In this document: positions 35,285 through 44,320 of the stretch, in pieces
Numbering within the stretch: the stretch's first letter is position 1
Layout of the letters: the number at the start of each line of letters is the position of its first letter
Assembly (NCBI GenBank): GCA_937899055.1
Contig: CALBPX010000132.1
Coordinates: 1 to 52,089, forward strand
DNA: 52,089 nucleotides
Reading direction: 5' to 3'
DNA from: an uncultured Bacteroidales bacterium
GTDB taxonomy: Bacteria; Bacteroidota; Bacteroidia; Bacteroidales; UBA932
The notes under the pieces: generated by a model
The model's database searches: none
What the model was told of the DNA's origin: nothing
The model's input: the letters and a program-made list of their open reading frames with translations, nothing else
Made by a program: the position numbers and the translations under genes

Positions 35285-35537
35285 AAGAAAAATCCGCCAC
35301 GGCAAACTACATTGCCGGATCTACTTACAACGTACTAGTGAATTGTAAGATTAGTGTGAAAAAATGGCTCACCCGCAAACTTCCGTGTCTGAGCAGTAAC
35401 AGCAAATTATGCCAACACCTCTTGCGGGTTTCTTTTCCTGTTTTCCGCACTTTTCCGTAACTTTTCGCAAAATAGGCCTTACAGTACCCTGATTGATTAA
35501 TATGAAGAAACAGTTTCACCTTTTCAAAGAAATACAC

Positions 35538-35545
35538 TACATTTG
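35538..35545 (+). promoter_or_regulatory. -7 box of rocD
   Basis: TACATTTG matches TAnnTTTG, 69 bases before the ATG. No TTG at the expected distance. Confidence 0.5.
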
Positions 35546-35613
35546 TAGAGACTTGCAATCATAACCTTTGCAATATATTAGATTCTATGCGGCAAATCAA
35601 CTGATTCAACTAT

Positions 35614-36942
35614 ATGGCAACAAAAACCAAAACTGCAAAAGCACCGGCAAAGAAAGCCCCTGCAAAGCCTGCAATAAAGAAAGCTGCAGCAAAGAAGGTG
35701 CAGCCTAAGGCAAAAATTACAGCCGTCAGCAAACGCTACATGGCAATGGAAGAAAAGTATGGAGCGCACAACTACCATCCGCTTCCTGTAGTTCTCGAAA
35801 GAGGAAAGGGAATCTACGTATGGGACGTTGAGGGCAACAAGTACTTTGACTTCCTCTCATCATACTCGGCAGTAAACCAGGGCCACTGCCACCCGAAGAT
35901 TGTAAAGGCCCTCAAAGACCAGGCAGACAAGCTGTGCCTTACATCAAGGGCGTTCTACAACAACTGCCTGTGCGAGTACGAGAAGTTCATGCACAACTAC
36001 TTCGGCTATGACAAGGTACTCCCGATGAACACCGGAGCAGAAGGAGTTGAGACTGCCCTGAAGCTTGCCCGCCGCTGGGGAGCCGTAAAGAAGGGCATTC
36101 CTAACGACAAGATAAAGATCATCTGCTGCAGCGGAAACTTCCACGGAAGAACGGTCACTATCATTACCATGAGCGACGACCCTTCCTCCTACGCTCAGTA
36201 CGGTCCTCTGACCCCTGGCTTCATCCGCATTCCTTACAACGATCCCAAAGCTCTGGAGAAGGCACTTAACAGATATGGTAAAGAGGTATGCGCATTCATC
36301 GCTGAGCCAATACAGGGAGAGGCAGGGGTGTTTGTTCCGGATGACGGCTACCTGAAGAAATGCTATGACCTCTGTCACAAGCACAACGTGCTTTTCATCG
36401 CCGATGAAGTACAGACAGGTATTGCAAGAACAGGCAAGATGCTCTGCTCACAGCACGACGGCATCCGCCCTGACATCGTAATCCTTGGCAAGGCCCTCGG
36501 AGGTGGAGTGCTTCCGGTATCTGCCTGCCTTGCAGACGACGACATCATGCTCAACGTAAAGCCGGGCGAGCACGGCTCAACCTTCGGAGGATTTCCTCTG
36601 GCCGCAAAGGTTGCAATTGCCGCCCTTACGGTAATCAAGGAAGAGAAACTCACGGAGAACGCAGAAAAGATGGGTAAAATCTTCCGCGATGAAATCAATA
36701 AGATTAACTCCCCGTTCATTGTTCAGGTAAGGGGACGCGGCCTTCTCAATGCCATTGTAACCAAGCCTATCGGTAAGAAGACGGCCTGGGACATCTGTCT
36801 GAAACTCCGCGATAACGGCCTTCTGGCAAAGCCTACCCACGACCACATCATCCGCTTTGCTCCGCCACTCTGCATCAACGAAAAGGAAATCAAACAGGCA
36901 GTGGGCATCATCAAGAAGACATTCGAGGAAATGTCCAAGTAA
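35614..36942 (+). CDS. rocD: ornithine aminotransferase with a lysine/alanine/proline-rich N-terminal extension
   Basis: PLP-dependent conversion of ornithine and 2-oxoglutarate to glutamate semialdehyde and glutamate. The class III fold is complete: FLSSYSAVNQGHCHP, MNTGAEGVETALKLAR, FHGRTVTIITMSDDP, the PLP-binding Lys in VILGKALGGG, and HGSTFGGFPLA. The family start aligns near YMAMEEKYGAHNY, but here 40 residues precede it, built from A, K and P (KTAKAPAKKAPAKPAIKK), like a histone H1 tail. ATG 35614 is the only reasonable start and the extension is in frame without interruption. The gene lies near arcC and argF, which fits ornithine turnover. Confidence 0.95.
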   Translation: MATKTKTAKAPAKKAPAKPAIKKAAAKKVQPKAKITAVSKRYMAMEEKYGAHNYHPLPVVLERGKGIYVWDVEGNKYFDFLSSYSAVNQGHCHPKIVKALKDQADKLCLTSRAFYNNCLCEYEKFMHNYFGYDKVLPMNTGAEGVETALKLARRWGAVKKGIPNDKIKIICCSGNFHGRTVTIITMSDDPSSYAQYGPLTPGFIRIPYNDPKALEKALNRYGKEVCAFIAEPIQGEAGVFVPDDGYLKKCYDLCHKHNVLFIADEVQTGIARTGKMLCSQHDGIRPDIVILGKALGGGVLPVSACLADDDIMLNVKPGEHGSTFGGFPLAAKVAIAALTVIKEEKLTENAEKMGKIFRDEINKINSPFIVQVRGRGLLNAIVTKPIGKKTAWDICLKLRDNGLLAKPTHDHIIRFAPPLCINEKEIKQAVGIIKKTFEEMSK

Positions 36943-36944
36943 AA

Positions 36945-36974
36945 AAAGAGCGGCGATTGCCGCTCTTTTTACTT
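36945..36974. terminator. terminator between rocD and the convergent lipoprotein pseudogene
   Basis: AAAGAGCGGC-gatt-GCCGCTCTTT, a perfect 10-bp stem with A-run before and T-run after, so it works on both strands. Confidence 0.92.
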
Positions 36975-37510
36975 CTATTCAAAATGAAGGGTGCCTCCAG
37001 CCACGATTGTTCCTCCCTCGTCTGTGGTAAACATCACATCTATCATATAATCGCCTGGTTCATCTGGCCTTTTATCTAATCTGATAACTGCCAAATGAGG
37101 AACTTTATCAGGATATCCTCCTCCTATTACCATCAGTTCTTCCTTCTTGAGTTCAGAAGTTCGCCTTACTACCGGTATATTCGGAAAATAAGAAGAGAGC
37201 GAAAACTTGAAATCAGGAGAATGCCACCATTGAGCCGGATGTTGAAAATAAAATTAAAAAATGCTCGGTTTTTACCGGCTAAAATACTTTTAATAACTCT
37301 ATGTCCATTACCTCCTTTAGTAAGAACATCATCATCGATGAGAAAGGATTCTAGTTCTTTAATAGCAATTTCTTGAAGTATCCTGTGAGAATTAATATAT
37401 TTTTCTTGTTTGTTAACTACACTGTCGTCTTTACCACAAGAAGTTACTATCGCAACTAATAATATAGTGAGTAAAGTTACAGAATAACTTGATGTGACTC
37501 TAGTGTTCAT
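36975..37510 (-). pseudogene. small lipoprotein gene broken by a single frameshift
   Basis: The reading frame from ATG 37510 starts with a lipoprotein signal (LLTILLVAIVTSCGKDD) and runs to an early stop at 37169. From about 37240 downwards a different frame carries clear coding sequence (HSPDFKFSLSSYFPNIPVV, then GGGYPDKVPHLAVIRL and DYMIDVMFTTDEGGTIVAGG) that ends in TAG at 36975-36977, just before the terminator. A one-base indel in the T-rich stretch near 37245-37260 would join the two parts into one protein of about 178 residues. No family recognised. It may be a real mutation or a sequencing error in a homopolymer. Confidence 0.75.
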
Positions 37511-37559
37511 ATATTTGATTATTTGTTGTCTGAACCTATGTATGTTCTTTGAAACGAGA

Positions 37560-38507
37560 CTACTTTTTCTTGGAAACGATAATGGTTCCGGTTTTGCCCC
37601 AGAGGGCTTCGCGGGCTTTTTCCAGGGAAGTGATCAGCGCCATTCCGGAAGGGCGTTTCTCAAGGAAGCTAACGCAGGACTCAATCTTTGGAAGCATGCT
37701 GCCCGGAGCAAACTGCCCCTCAGCCATGAACTGTTTTGCCTCATCGATTGACATCGAATCCAGCTCGTACTGATTTGGCTGGTTGAAGTTGATGGAAACC
37801 TTCTCCACAGCGGTAAGGATGACAAGCATATCAGCCTTTAGGTCAATGGCAAGCTTTGCGCAGGCTCTGTCTTTATCTATTACGGCAGCCACTCCGCGGA
37901 AGTCGTCCCAGCCTTTCTGGACAACCGGAATTCCACCACCGCCTACGGTTATGACCGTAGTGTGAGCCTCTATCAGACGCCTTACAACCGGAAGTTCCAC
38001 AATTTTAACAGGCATAGGCGAAGGTACCACTCTGCGGTAGCCCCTTCCGGCATCTTCCACAAAAGTGTAGCCGGTTTCTTTGGCTATGGCCTCGGCTTCG
38101 TTCTTGCCGTAGAACATGCCTACAGGTTTTGTGGGGAACTGGAAGGCCGGATCGTTCTCATCTACAACAACCTGAGTAAGAACCGCCGCGCAAGGTCTGG
38201 GCATGTGCCTTCTTCCGTGCTCGCGCTGGATTGCCTGCTGGAGGTGATAACCTATGTAGCCTTGAGTCATGGCCCCGCACTCCGGAAAGGGCATCAGCGG
38301 AGCACTTCCGCCATGGGTTGCGGAATACTCGAATGCCAGGTTTACCATACCAACCTGCGGCCCGTTGCCGTGGCCCACAACCACATCGTAGCCGTCTTCT
38401 TCCAGATCAACAATGGCGGAAGCCGTGGCCTCCACAAGTCTGAGCTGCTCCTGAGGGCTGTTGCCCAGGGCGTTGCCGCCCAATGCTATTACTAATCTCT
38501 TTCCCAT
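37560..38507 (-). CDS. arcC: carbamate kinase
   Basis: Transfers phosphate between carbamoyl phosphate and ADP, making ATP in the arginine deiminase type route. The 315-residue amino-acid-kinase fold shows LVIALGGNALGNSPQEQ, VVGHGNGPQVG, VITVGGGGIPV and FAPGSMLPKIE, all hallmarks. It lies on the same strand 154 bp downstream of argF, with a terminator between, so it is probably transcribed separately. No arginine deiminase (arcA) is in the window. Confidence 0.95.
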   Translation of the reverse strand: MGKRLVIALGGNALGNSPQEQLRLVEATASAIVDLEEDGYDVVVGHGNGPQVGMVNLAFEYSATHGGSAPLMPFPECGAMTQGYIGYHLQQAIQREHGRRHMPRPCAAVLTQVVVDENDPAFQFPTKPVGMFYGKNEAEAIAKETGYTFVEDAGRGYRRVVPSPMPVKIVELPVVRRLIEAHTTVITVGGGGIPVVQKGWDDFRGVAAVIDKDRACAKLAIDLKADMLVILTAVEKVSINFNQPNQYELDSMSIDEAKQFMAEGQFAPGSMLPKIESCVSFLEKRPSGMALITSLEKAREALWGKTGTIIVSKKK

Positions 38508-38595
38508 ACTCCTCTAATTTTTAAAACTCTTCAATTCTCCATTTCCGGCAAATTTCAATCAGATAAGTATCTCAAAAACACCGTATTCTGGAAAA

Positions 38596-38636
38596 AAAGA
38601 AAAAACCAAACTCCCATTCCGGAACGAACGGGAGTT
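38596..38636 (-). terminator. terminator of argF
   Basis: AACTCCC pairs with GGGAGTT, extended by an inner TTC/GAA, and on the minus strand a GGTTTTTTCTTTTTTT tail follows. Confidence 0.85.
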
Positions 38637-38661
38637 CGATAATATTGTCAAAATCAATTAC

Positions 38662-39654
38662 TTACTTGAGGGTTGCGTACATTACTGCCTTGATGGTGTG
38701 CATGCGGTTTTCGGCCTCGTCAAAGACCTTGGACTGACGGCTGCGGAACACCTTGTCCGTAACTTCCATTTCCTTGAGTCCGAACTTCTGGTAGATTTCC
38801 TTTGCTACGGTTGTTTCAAGATCGTGGAACGACGGCAGGCAGTGCATGAAGATAGCGTTGGGGTTTGCATTCTTCATTACGGCATCGTTTACCTGATAAG
38901 GTTTGAGGAGCTTGATTCTCTTCTCCCAAAGCTCGGCAGGCTCACCCATTGAAACCCAGATGTCTGTATATATGACATCGGCGTTCTTGGTACCCTTCTT
39001 TACATCGTCCGTAAGGGTTATGGTGCAGCCGTTTTCCTTGGCTATCTTCTTGCAGGTGTCAACCAGTTCTTTGGCCGGCATGTTAGCCTTGGGGCCGCAA
39101 GCTACAAAGTTGATTCCGAGTTTTGCGGAAACTACCATCAGGGAGTTGGCAACGTTGTTGCGGGCATCGCCCATGAACACCATTGTAAGACCCTTGTAGT
39201 ATCCGAAGTTCTCTTTGATTGTCAGCACATCGGCCAGCATCTGAGTGGGATGGAACTCGGTGGTAAGACCGTTCCATACCGGCACGCCGGCATACTTTGC
39301 AAGATCCTCAACAATCTTCTGGTCAAAACCACGGTACTCTATACCGTCATACATTCGTCCCAGAACCTTTGCAGTATCTTCAAGAGATTCCTTCTTGCCC
39401 ATCTGCGATGAGTTAGGGTCCAGATATGTAACGCCCATACCCAAATCGTTGCCGGCTACTTCAAAAGAGCAGCGGGTTCGGGTAGATGTCTTCTCGAACA
39501 GAAGCACGATATTCTTGCCCTGCAGATACTTGTGAGGAGTGTTTGTGCGTTTAAGGCTCTTGAAATCTTCGCTGAGCTTCAAGAGATATTGAATTTCTTC
39601 CGTGGTAAAGTCCAACAGTTTGAGGAAACTTCTACCGGATAAACTTCTTGGCAT
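38662..39654 (-). CDS. argF: ornithine carbamoyltransferase
   Basis: Interconverts ornithine plus carbamoyl phosphate and citrulline plus phosphate. The carbamoyl-phosphate loop is EKTSTRTRCSF, the ornithine loop MHCLPSFHD, and DVLTIKENF and VFMGDARNNVANS are also typical. At 330 residues it is of normal length. With arcC beside it the enzyme may work in the catabolic direction (arcB role), but sequence alone does not decide this. It has its own promoter (-7 TATCTTTG at 39684-39691). Confidence 0.95.
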   Translation of the reverse strand: MPRSLSGRSFLKLLDFTTEEIQYLLKLSEDFKSLKRTNTPHKYLQGKNIVLLFEKTSTRTRCSFEVAGNDLGMGVTYLDPNSSQMGKKESLEDTAKVLGRMYDGIEYRGFDQKIVEDLAKYAGVPVWNGLTTEFHPTQMLADVLTIKENFGYYKGLTMVFMGDARNNVANSLMVVSAKLGINFVACGPKANMPAKELVDTCKKIAKENGCTITLTDDVKKGTKNADVIYTDIWVSMGEPAELWEKRIKLLKPYQVNDAVMKNANPNAIFMHCLPSFHDLETTVAKEIYQKFGLKEMEVTDKVFRSRQSKVFDEAENRMHTIKAVMYATLK

Positions 39655-39683
39655 AAATTTAAATATATTTGATGATTAGGTCA

Positions 39684-39691
39684 CAAAGATA
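39684..39691 (-). promoter_or_regulatory. -7 box of argF
   Basis: TATCTTTG on the minus strand, 30 bases before the start. A TTG lies 22 bases upstream of the box, slightly too far. Confidence 0.5.
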
Positions 39692-39751
39692 TAAATTGTG
39701 CCGATATTTCCTACAAATCCTATAAAAATTCAACGATTTACGGAGGAAGAG

Positions 39752-40216
39752 TTACTTGAGAACCACTTCTTCGCGGCTTACTATGCGCTCGCAGTAGCGG
39801 CACTTGAAATGATTGGCTTCCTTGTCTGTTACATGGAAGTGGGTTGCCATAGGCTCGTTGTTGGTGATACATTTTGGATTGTTGCACCTTACGATATCAA
39901 CCAGGTCTTCCGGAAGTTCAACCTTGTGCTTTTCTACAACTTCGTAATCCTTTATGATGTTGATTACGGCGTTGGGAGCTATTACGGCTATGCGGTTCAA
40001 GGTTTCCTTGGGCAGGTCTATGTCGGCAATCTTGATAAGCCCTTTCCGCCCCATGCTGCGGCTGGTGAGGTTGTTTCCTATGAACACTCCGTTCTCCAGC
40101 TTCTCTATTCCCAGGATGTTTACTACCTTGAACAGGGAGGGGCAAGGGATATGGTCTATGACGATGCCGTTCTGCAATGCTGCTACGGCAAGTTCTTTTT
40201 TGGTCTGGATAGTCAT
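39752..40216 (-). CDS. pyrI: aspartate carbamoyltransferase regulatory subunit
   Basis: A 154-residue allosteric subunit that binds nucleotides in its N-terminal domain (IDHIPCPSLFKVVNILG, GNNLTSRSMGRKGLIK) and holds a zinc in its C-terminal domain (CNNPKCITNNEP with CRYCERIV, four cysteines). It pairs with PyrB in the E. coli-type dodecamer. It lies 36 bp after pyrB and is co-transcribed with it. Confidence 0.96.
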   Translation of the reverse strand: MTIQTKKELAVAALQNGIVIDHIPCPSLFKVVNILGIEKLENGVFIGNNLTSRSMGRKGLIKIADIDLPKETLNRIAVIAPNAVINIIKDYEVVEKHKVELPEDLVDIVRCNNPKCITNNEPMATHFHVTDKEANHFKCRYCERIVSREEVVLK

Positions 40217-40252
40217 TGTTTCTGCTGTTTTACATTATCTGTGACTTGAGTT

Positions 40253-41161
40253 TTACAGCCCGAGTGCGCGGCAGATGATAGCCTCTCGGGTATAGAGGCC
40301 GTTGAGGGCCTGCTGGAAGTAATATGCCTGAGGAGTATCGTCCACGTCCTGGGTTATTTCCGTAACCCTTGGAAGCGGATGGAGGACTCTGAGGTTGGGC
40401 TTGCAGCCAGAAAGCATGCTTGCCGTAAGAGTGTATATGTTCTTTACGCGTTCATATTCCATCAGGTCAGAAAAACGCTCCCTCTGGACGCGGGTCATGT
40501 AGAGTATGTCTGTCTTGTTTATGACCTGAGAGGAAAAGTCTCTGGTTTCCTCATACTCTATACCAAGCCTTTCGCAGTATTCCTTGTACTGACGCGGCAT
40601 TTCCAACTCGCGACAGGCCACAAAGATGAACTTTGGATGGAAGAAATGCATGGCCTCAAGCAAGGAGTGGACCGTACGGCCGTACTTCAGGTCGCCGACC
40701 ATGGTTATGGTCAGGTTTTCAAGCGTTCCCTGAGTCTGGAGGATGGTATAAAGGTCCAGCATTGTCTGAGTGGGGTGCTGGTTGCTGCCGTCTCCGGCGT
40801 TGATGATAGGTACCCTGGAAATCTCGCTCGCATAACGGGCGGCACCTTCCAAGGGGTGACGCATCACAATCAGATCTGCATAGTTGGCAACCATCATTAT
40901 GGTGTCTTTGAGCGTTTCGCCCTTGGACTGGCTGCTGGTGCTTGCATCGCTGAAGCCGATTACTCTTCCGCCTAAACGGTTCACCGCCGTTTCAAAACTG
41001 AGTCGGGTGCGGGTGGAGGGTTCAAAAAATAAAGAACCCACAACTTTGCCGGCTAAAATGCGCTGGTTGGGGTTCTTTTCAAATTCCTGGGCACGTCTTA
41101 AAAGTGCCAGCATCTCTTCTTTACTCAAATCGGAGATGGATACTAAGTTGCGTTTTTGCAT
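40253..41161 (-). CDS. pyrB: aspartate carbamoyltransferase catalytic subunit
   Basis: First committed step of pyrimidine synthesis: carbamoyl phosphate plus aspartate to carbamoyl aspartate. FFEPSTRTRLSFETA is the phosphate loop, RHPLEGAARYAS and NAGDGSNQHPTQTMLDLYT the active-site segments, and HPLPRVTEI the aspartate loop. It is 302 residues, standard length. The promoter at 41184-41208 carries the shared AACAGATTCTTA element. Confidence 0.97.
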   Translation of the reverse strand: MQKRNLVSISDLSKEEMLALLRRAQEFEKNPNQRILAGKVVGSLFFEPSTRTRLSFETAVNRLGGRVIGFSDASTSSQSKGETLKDTIMMVANYADLIVMRHPLEGAARYASEISRVPIINAGDGSNQHPTQTMLDLYTILQTQGTLENLTITMVGDLKYGRTVHSLLEAMHFFHPKFIFVACRELEMPRQYKEYCERLGIEYEETRDFSSQVINKTDILYMTRVQRERFSDLMEYERVKNIYTLTASMLSGCKPNLRVLHPLPRVTEITQDVDDTPQAYYFQQALNGLYTREAIICRALGL

Positions 41162-41183
41162 ACGGTTTTAATTTTACCGTCTG

Positions 41184-41208
41184 CAAATATAAGAATCTGT
41201 TTTGAAAA
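41184..41208 (-). promoter_or_regulatory. pyrB promoter with shared TTTCAAAACAGATTCTTA element
   Basis: On the minus strand TATATTTG (41184-41191) is preceded by TTTCAAAACAGATTCT with no spacer. The normal TTG is absent at -33, so the element may replace it. An 18-base match occurs at rsgA. Confidence 0.7.
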
Positions 41209-41225
41209 ATTCCCTAAAAAAATTG

Positions 41226-42929
41226 TCAACTTAGGGCAAGGAGGGTCATGATCTGGGCGGCTACAACCCTGAGGAACATGCTCAGCGGATAAACCGTGGC
41301 ATAGCCTATGGCCGGATAGCTGTTTCCAGAAGTTTCTGATGCAAATGCCAGTGCCGGAGGGTCTGTGGTGCTGCCCGCCATAAGGCCCATGAGTGTAAGA
41401 TAGTTGGTCTTGGATATCAGACGAGCAAGAATGCCTACGGCAAGAAGCGGTACGGTTGTAATCAGAACACCGTAGAACACCAGAAGGTAACCTCCGCTGG
41501 AAAGCGTGGATACGAAGTTTTCTCCGGCTCCTATTCCCACTGCCGCAAGGAACAGGCAGAGCCCCATCTCCCTTATCATCAGGTTGGCGCTCTGGGTGGT
41601 GTAGGTCTCAAAGCCTACCCTGTGACCAAAGTAGCTGAGAAGAATGGCCACAATCAGCGGACCTCCGGCAAGACCGAGCTTTACGGCCTGAGGCATGAAC
41701 GGAAAATGTATGGGCAGGCTGCCCAGCAAGATACCCAGAGCAATTCCAAAGAATATGGGAGCTATCCTCGGGCGATATAGCCTCTTCTGCGAATTGCCTA
41801 CAAGTTTTGCAACCTTTTCCACATCTTCCTGGCTTCCGACTGCAACCAAAACATCTCCTACAAAGATTTCTGTATTGGGTTTGGGTACTATTTCTATACC
41901 GGTACGGAGAATACGGGTGATGCTTACGCCGTAGTCGTGTCTTATGGCAAGGCTCTCCAAAGTTTTTCCGTCAACGCTGCGGCGGGTAACGTAAACGCGT
42001 CTTGCCACCAGATTCTTATCCAGTATGTTCCAGTCTTCGTCTCCCATGTTTTCTATGGCCCGGCCAAAGACGCCGAACGCCTTTGAAAGATTGTTCTTGG
42101 AAACAACGGCCCTTACCCTGTCTCCGGCATACAGGACAGATTTGGAAGTGGGAATTTCTACGGAAAGGTCTTTGCGGCGGATGCGAGAAAGCACTATGTC
42201 AAAACCACATACCTCATGCAGGGCCAAAACCGTTTTGCCGGCGGCCAGACTGCCCTCCACAATCTCAAGTGTAACTACCGTAGGCTGAGCTATCTTGGCG
42301 GAATCTTTGGCGTCGAGCAGCTGGGATTCTCTTTCCAGTTTAATCCTGAACAAGAATCTTATTATCAGAATGCTGAGTATGATGCCAACAACGCCCATAG
42401 GATAGGCTACCGCATAGCCCAGGCTGAGATCTTCCACCATAGCCGAGGCAGAGGCGGCATCGGCAGCAAAGCTGTCCGTTACGGTCTGCTGTGCGGCACC
42501 AAGTCCGGGAGTGTTGGTCACCGCTCCCTGCATCACGCCCACCATAGTAAGTAGCGATGTGCCGGTTATCTTGTGAATTAACCAGGCACACAGGCATGCA
42601 CCAAAGACTATCAAAAAAGCCCATCCGTTCAGGGCAAGCCCCCCTTTCTTGAACGACGAAAAGAAGTTTGGACCAACCGACAGACCTATTGCATACACAA
42701 AAAGTATCAGACCAAAATCCTTGACAAAACTCAGCACCTGAGGATCTGCCCTCAGCCCAAAATGCGAAAGCAAAATGCCTACGAACAGCACCCATGTGGT
42801 TCCCAGCGTCAGGCCCTTGACCTTAAAGTTGCCCAAGACCACTCCGGCCGCTATGACTATTGCTATAATGATAAGCGAATGAGCCACACCGGTTCCAAAA
42901 AACAGATTATGTATCCAGCTTCCTTCCAT
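41226..42929 (-). CDS. AspT/YidE-family aspartate:alanine-exchanger-type transporter
   Basis: A membrane protein of about 567 residues with two five-helix Asp-Al_Ex domains (residues 10-190 and 390-560) separated by two TrkA-C (RCK_C) domains in the cytoplasm (VVTLEIVEGSLAAGKTV; VYVTRRSVDGKTLESLAI). Family members exchange dicarboxylic amino acids, but most paralogues are uncharacterised. The start at 42929 (MEGSWIHNLFFGTG) is chosen by family form over an ATG six codons upstream. It follows the MATE gene on the same strand after about 65 bp. Confidence 0.9.
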   Translation of the reverse strand: MEGSWIHNLFFGTGVAHSLIIIAIVIAAGVVLGNFKVKGLTLGTTWVLFVGILLSHFGLRADPQVLSFVKDFGLILFVYAIGLSVGPNFFSSFKKGGLALNGWAFLIVFGACLCAWLIHKITGTSLLTMVGVMQGAVTNTPGLGAAQQTVTDSFAADAASASAMVEDLSLGYAVAYPMGVVGIILSILIIRFLFRIKLERESQLLDAKDSAKIAQPTVVTLEIVEGSLAAGKTVLALHEVCGFDIVLSRIRRKDLSVEIPTSKSVLYAGDRVRAVVSKNNLSKAFGVFGRAIENMGDEDWNILDKNLVARRVYVTRRSVDGKTLESLAIRHDYGVSITRILRTGIEIVPKPNTEIFVGDVLVAVGSQEDVEKVAKLVGNSQKRLYRPRIAPIFFGIALGILLGSLPIHFPFMPQAVKLGLAGGPLIVAILLSYFGHRVGFETYTTQSANLMIREMGLCLFLAAVGIGAGENFVSTLSSGGYLLVFYGVLITTVPLLAVGILARLISKTNYLTLMGLMAGSTTDPPALAFASETSGNSYPAIGYATVYPLSMFLRVVAAQIMTLLALS

Positions 42930-42994
42930 AATTAACTTCAAAGGCAAAGCAAAGATAGCAACATATTCCGGTAATTCGGACAGCCCCTTCTGTT

Positions 42995-44320
42995 CTATGA
43001 TATTTTAGCATAAACGGAGCGGCGGCGGAAGGCCTGCATCCAGACGCTGCGTACCAGGACATGAACCATATAGGCTGCATAAAGTGCCTGTATGCCAAAT
43101 ATCTGGCGCAGGCCATAGTAGGCTGCAAAGAAAGAAGCGGCCGCACATATCATTCCCAGCATAATTGAACGGGTTGCAGTAGCTCCGGTATAGATGCCGT
43201 CCCAGACAAAAGCCGCCGTACTGAAGGCGGGCATTACCCACAGCCAAACGATGAACGGGGCAGAAGCAGCTATTACATCCGCCTTGTCCGTCATCAGGGA
43301 GAACATCCACTTTCCTGCACACACATATACCAGCGTGGAAACAGCCGCCAGAAACAGGCACCAGCGGAAAATCACCTTGATAGAAAGCCTCAGCCCTCCG
43401 GCATCCCTTGCTCCTATGTAACGGCCTGCAAGAGCCTCGCCCGCATAAGCAAATCCGTCCATGAAGAACGAGAACAGCATGAACAGTTTCATGATTATTG
43501 TACTGACTGCCAACTGCGTATCGCCGTAGTGCGAAGCCAGGCTCGTAAAGCCCACATAGATGAACAGAAAGCATACGCTTCTTACAAACAGATTGCCGTT
43601 AACCCCGAAGAACTTTCCGAGGTCTTTCATCCTCAGCGACAGGCGCAGGTTTACATACCTGAGCAGTTTGCGGTAGTATAGGACAAACAGCACGATGCTC
43701 AGAACAAGTCCCAGATACTGAGCCGTGAGCACCGCCCATGCTATGCCCCTGAAGCCCAGTCCTAGTCTTACGGCAAAAAGCAGGCTCAGGGCCAGGTTTG
43801 CCACATTGACCGTAATGTCAACCGCCATTGGGCTTACGGCATCCTGCATGCCTATGAAAAATCCTTTGAAGACAAACAGCGAAAGCGTTGCGGGAGCCGC
43901 CCAGATACGGATGAAGTAGTACTGGCGGGCATAGTCTGCAACCGCCTCCGAACAAGGTATGAACCTCAGTGCTATATCGATGTACAGGAACTGGATTGCA
44001 AATATCAGCAACGCTATGCCCAGGGCCGTGCCTAAGCCCTGCGTAAAGATTTTCATCACATCGGTCAGATTGCGCCGACCGTATGCCTGGGCTACCATTC
44101 CTCCGGTGCCGGTGCGCAGGAAGCCCATGTTCCAGTACAGCAGGTCAAAAAGCATGGTGGATATTGCCATTCCGCCGATGGCAACAGCATTTCCTATATG
44201 ACCGCTCACGCCCACATCTACCATTCCTACAAGAGGAACGGTGATATTGGCCAAGATACTCGGAACGGCCAGCTTAAGAACCCTGCGGTTCATCTGTCTT
44301 ACAAGAGATTTTGCCATCAT
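42995..44320 (-). CDS. MATE family efflux transporter
   Basis: A 441-residue multidrug/toxin extruder of the DinF/NorM type with twelve predicted helices in two bundles. LAVPSILANITVPLVGMVDV with SGHIGNAVAIGGMAI opens the first bundle, and FFIGMQDAVSPM and AGEALAGRYIGARDA are typical later segments. Its start codon lies in the last unit of the 31-bp repeat array that fills the gap to rsgA, so it is probably in an operon with rsgA. Confidence 0.9.
   Translation of the reverse strand: MMAKSLVRQMNRRVLKLAVPSILANITVPLVGMVDVGVSGHIGNAVAIGGMAISTMLFDLLYWNMGFLRTGTGGMVAQAYGRRNLTDVMKIFTQGLGTALGIALLIFAIQFLYIDIALRFIPCSEAVADYARQYYFIRIWAAPATLSLFVFKGFFIGMQDAVSPMAVDITVNVANLALSLLFAVRLGLGFRGIAWAVLTAQYLGLVLSIVLFVLYYRKLLRYVNLRLSLRMKDLGKFFGVNGNLFVRSVCFLFIYVGFTSLASHYGDTQLAVSTIIMKLFMLFSFFMDGFAYAGEALAGRYIGARDAGGLRLSIKVIFRWCLFLAAVSTLVYVCAGKWMFSLMTDKADVIAASAPFIVWLWVMPAFSTAAFVWDGIYTGATATRSIMLGMICAAASFFAAYYGLRQIFGIQALYAAYMVHVLVRSVWMQAFRRRSVYAKIS

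Noticed and set aside
35285..35537. Possible small gene in the rpsL-rocD gap
   Set aside because: The only open frame (77 codons, minus) has no start signals or protein-like composition. The gap holds promoters and weak hairpins only.
37169..37260. Programmed -1 frameshift in the lipoprotein gene
   Set aside because: Slippage on the T-run TTT-TTT would lead straight into a TAA. A plain indel explains the data better.
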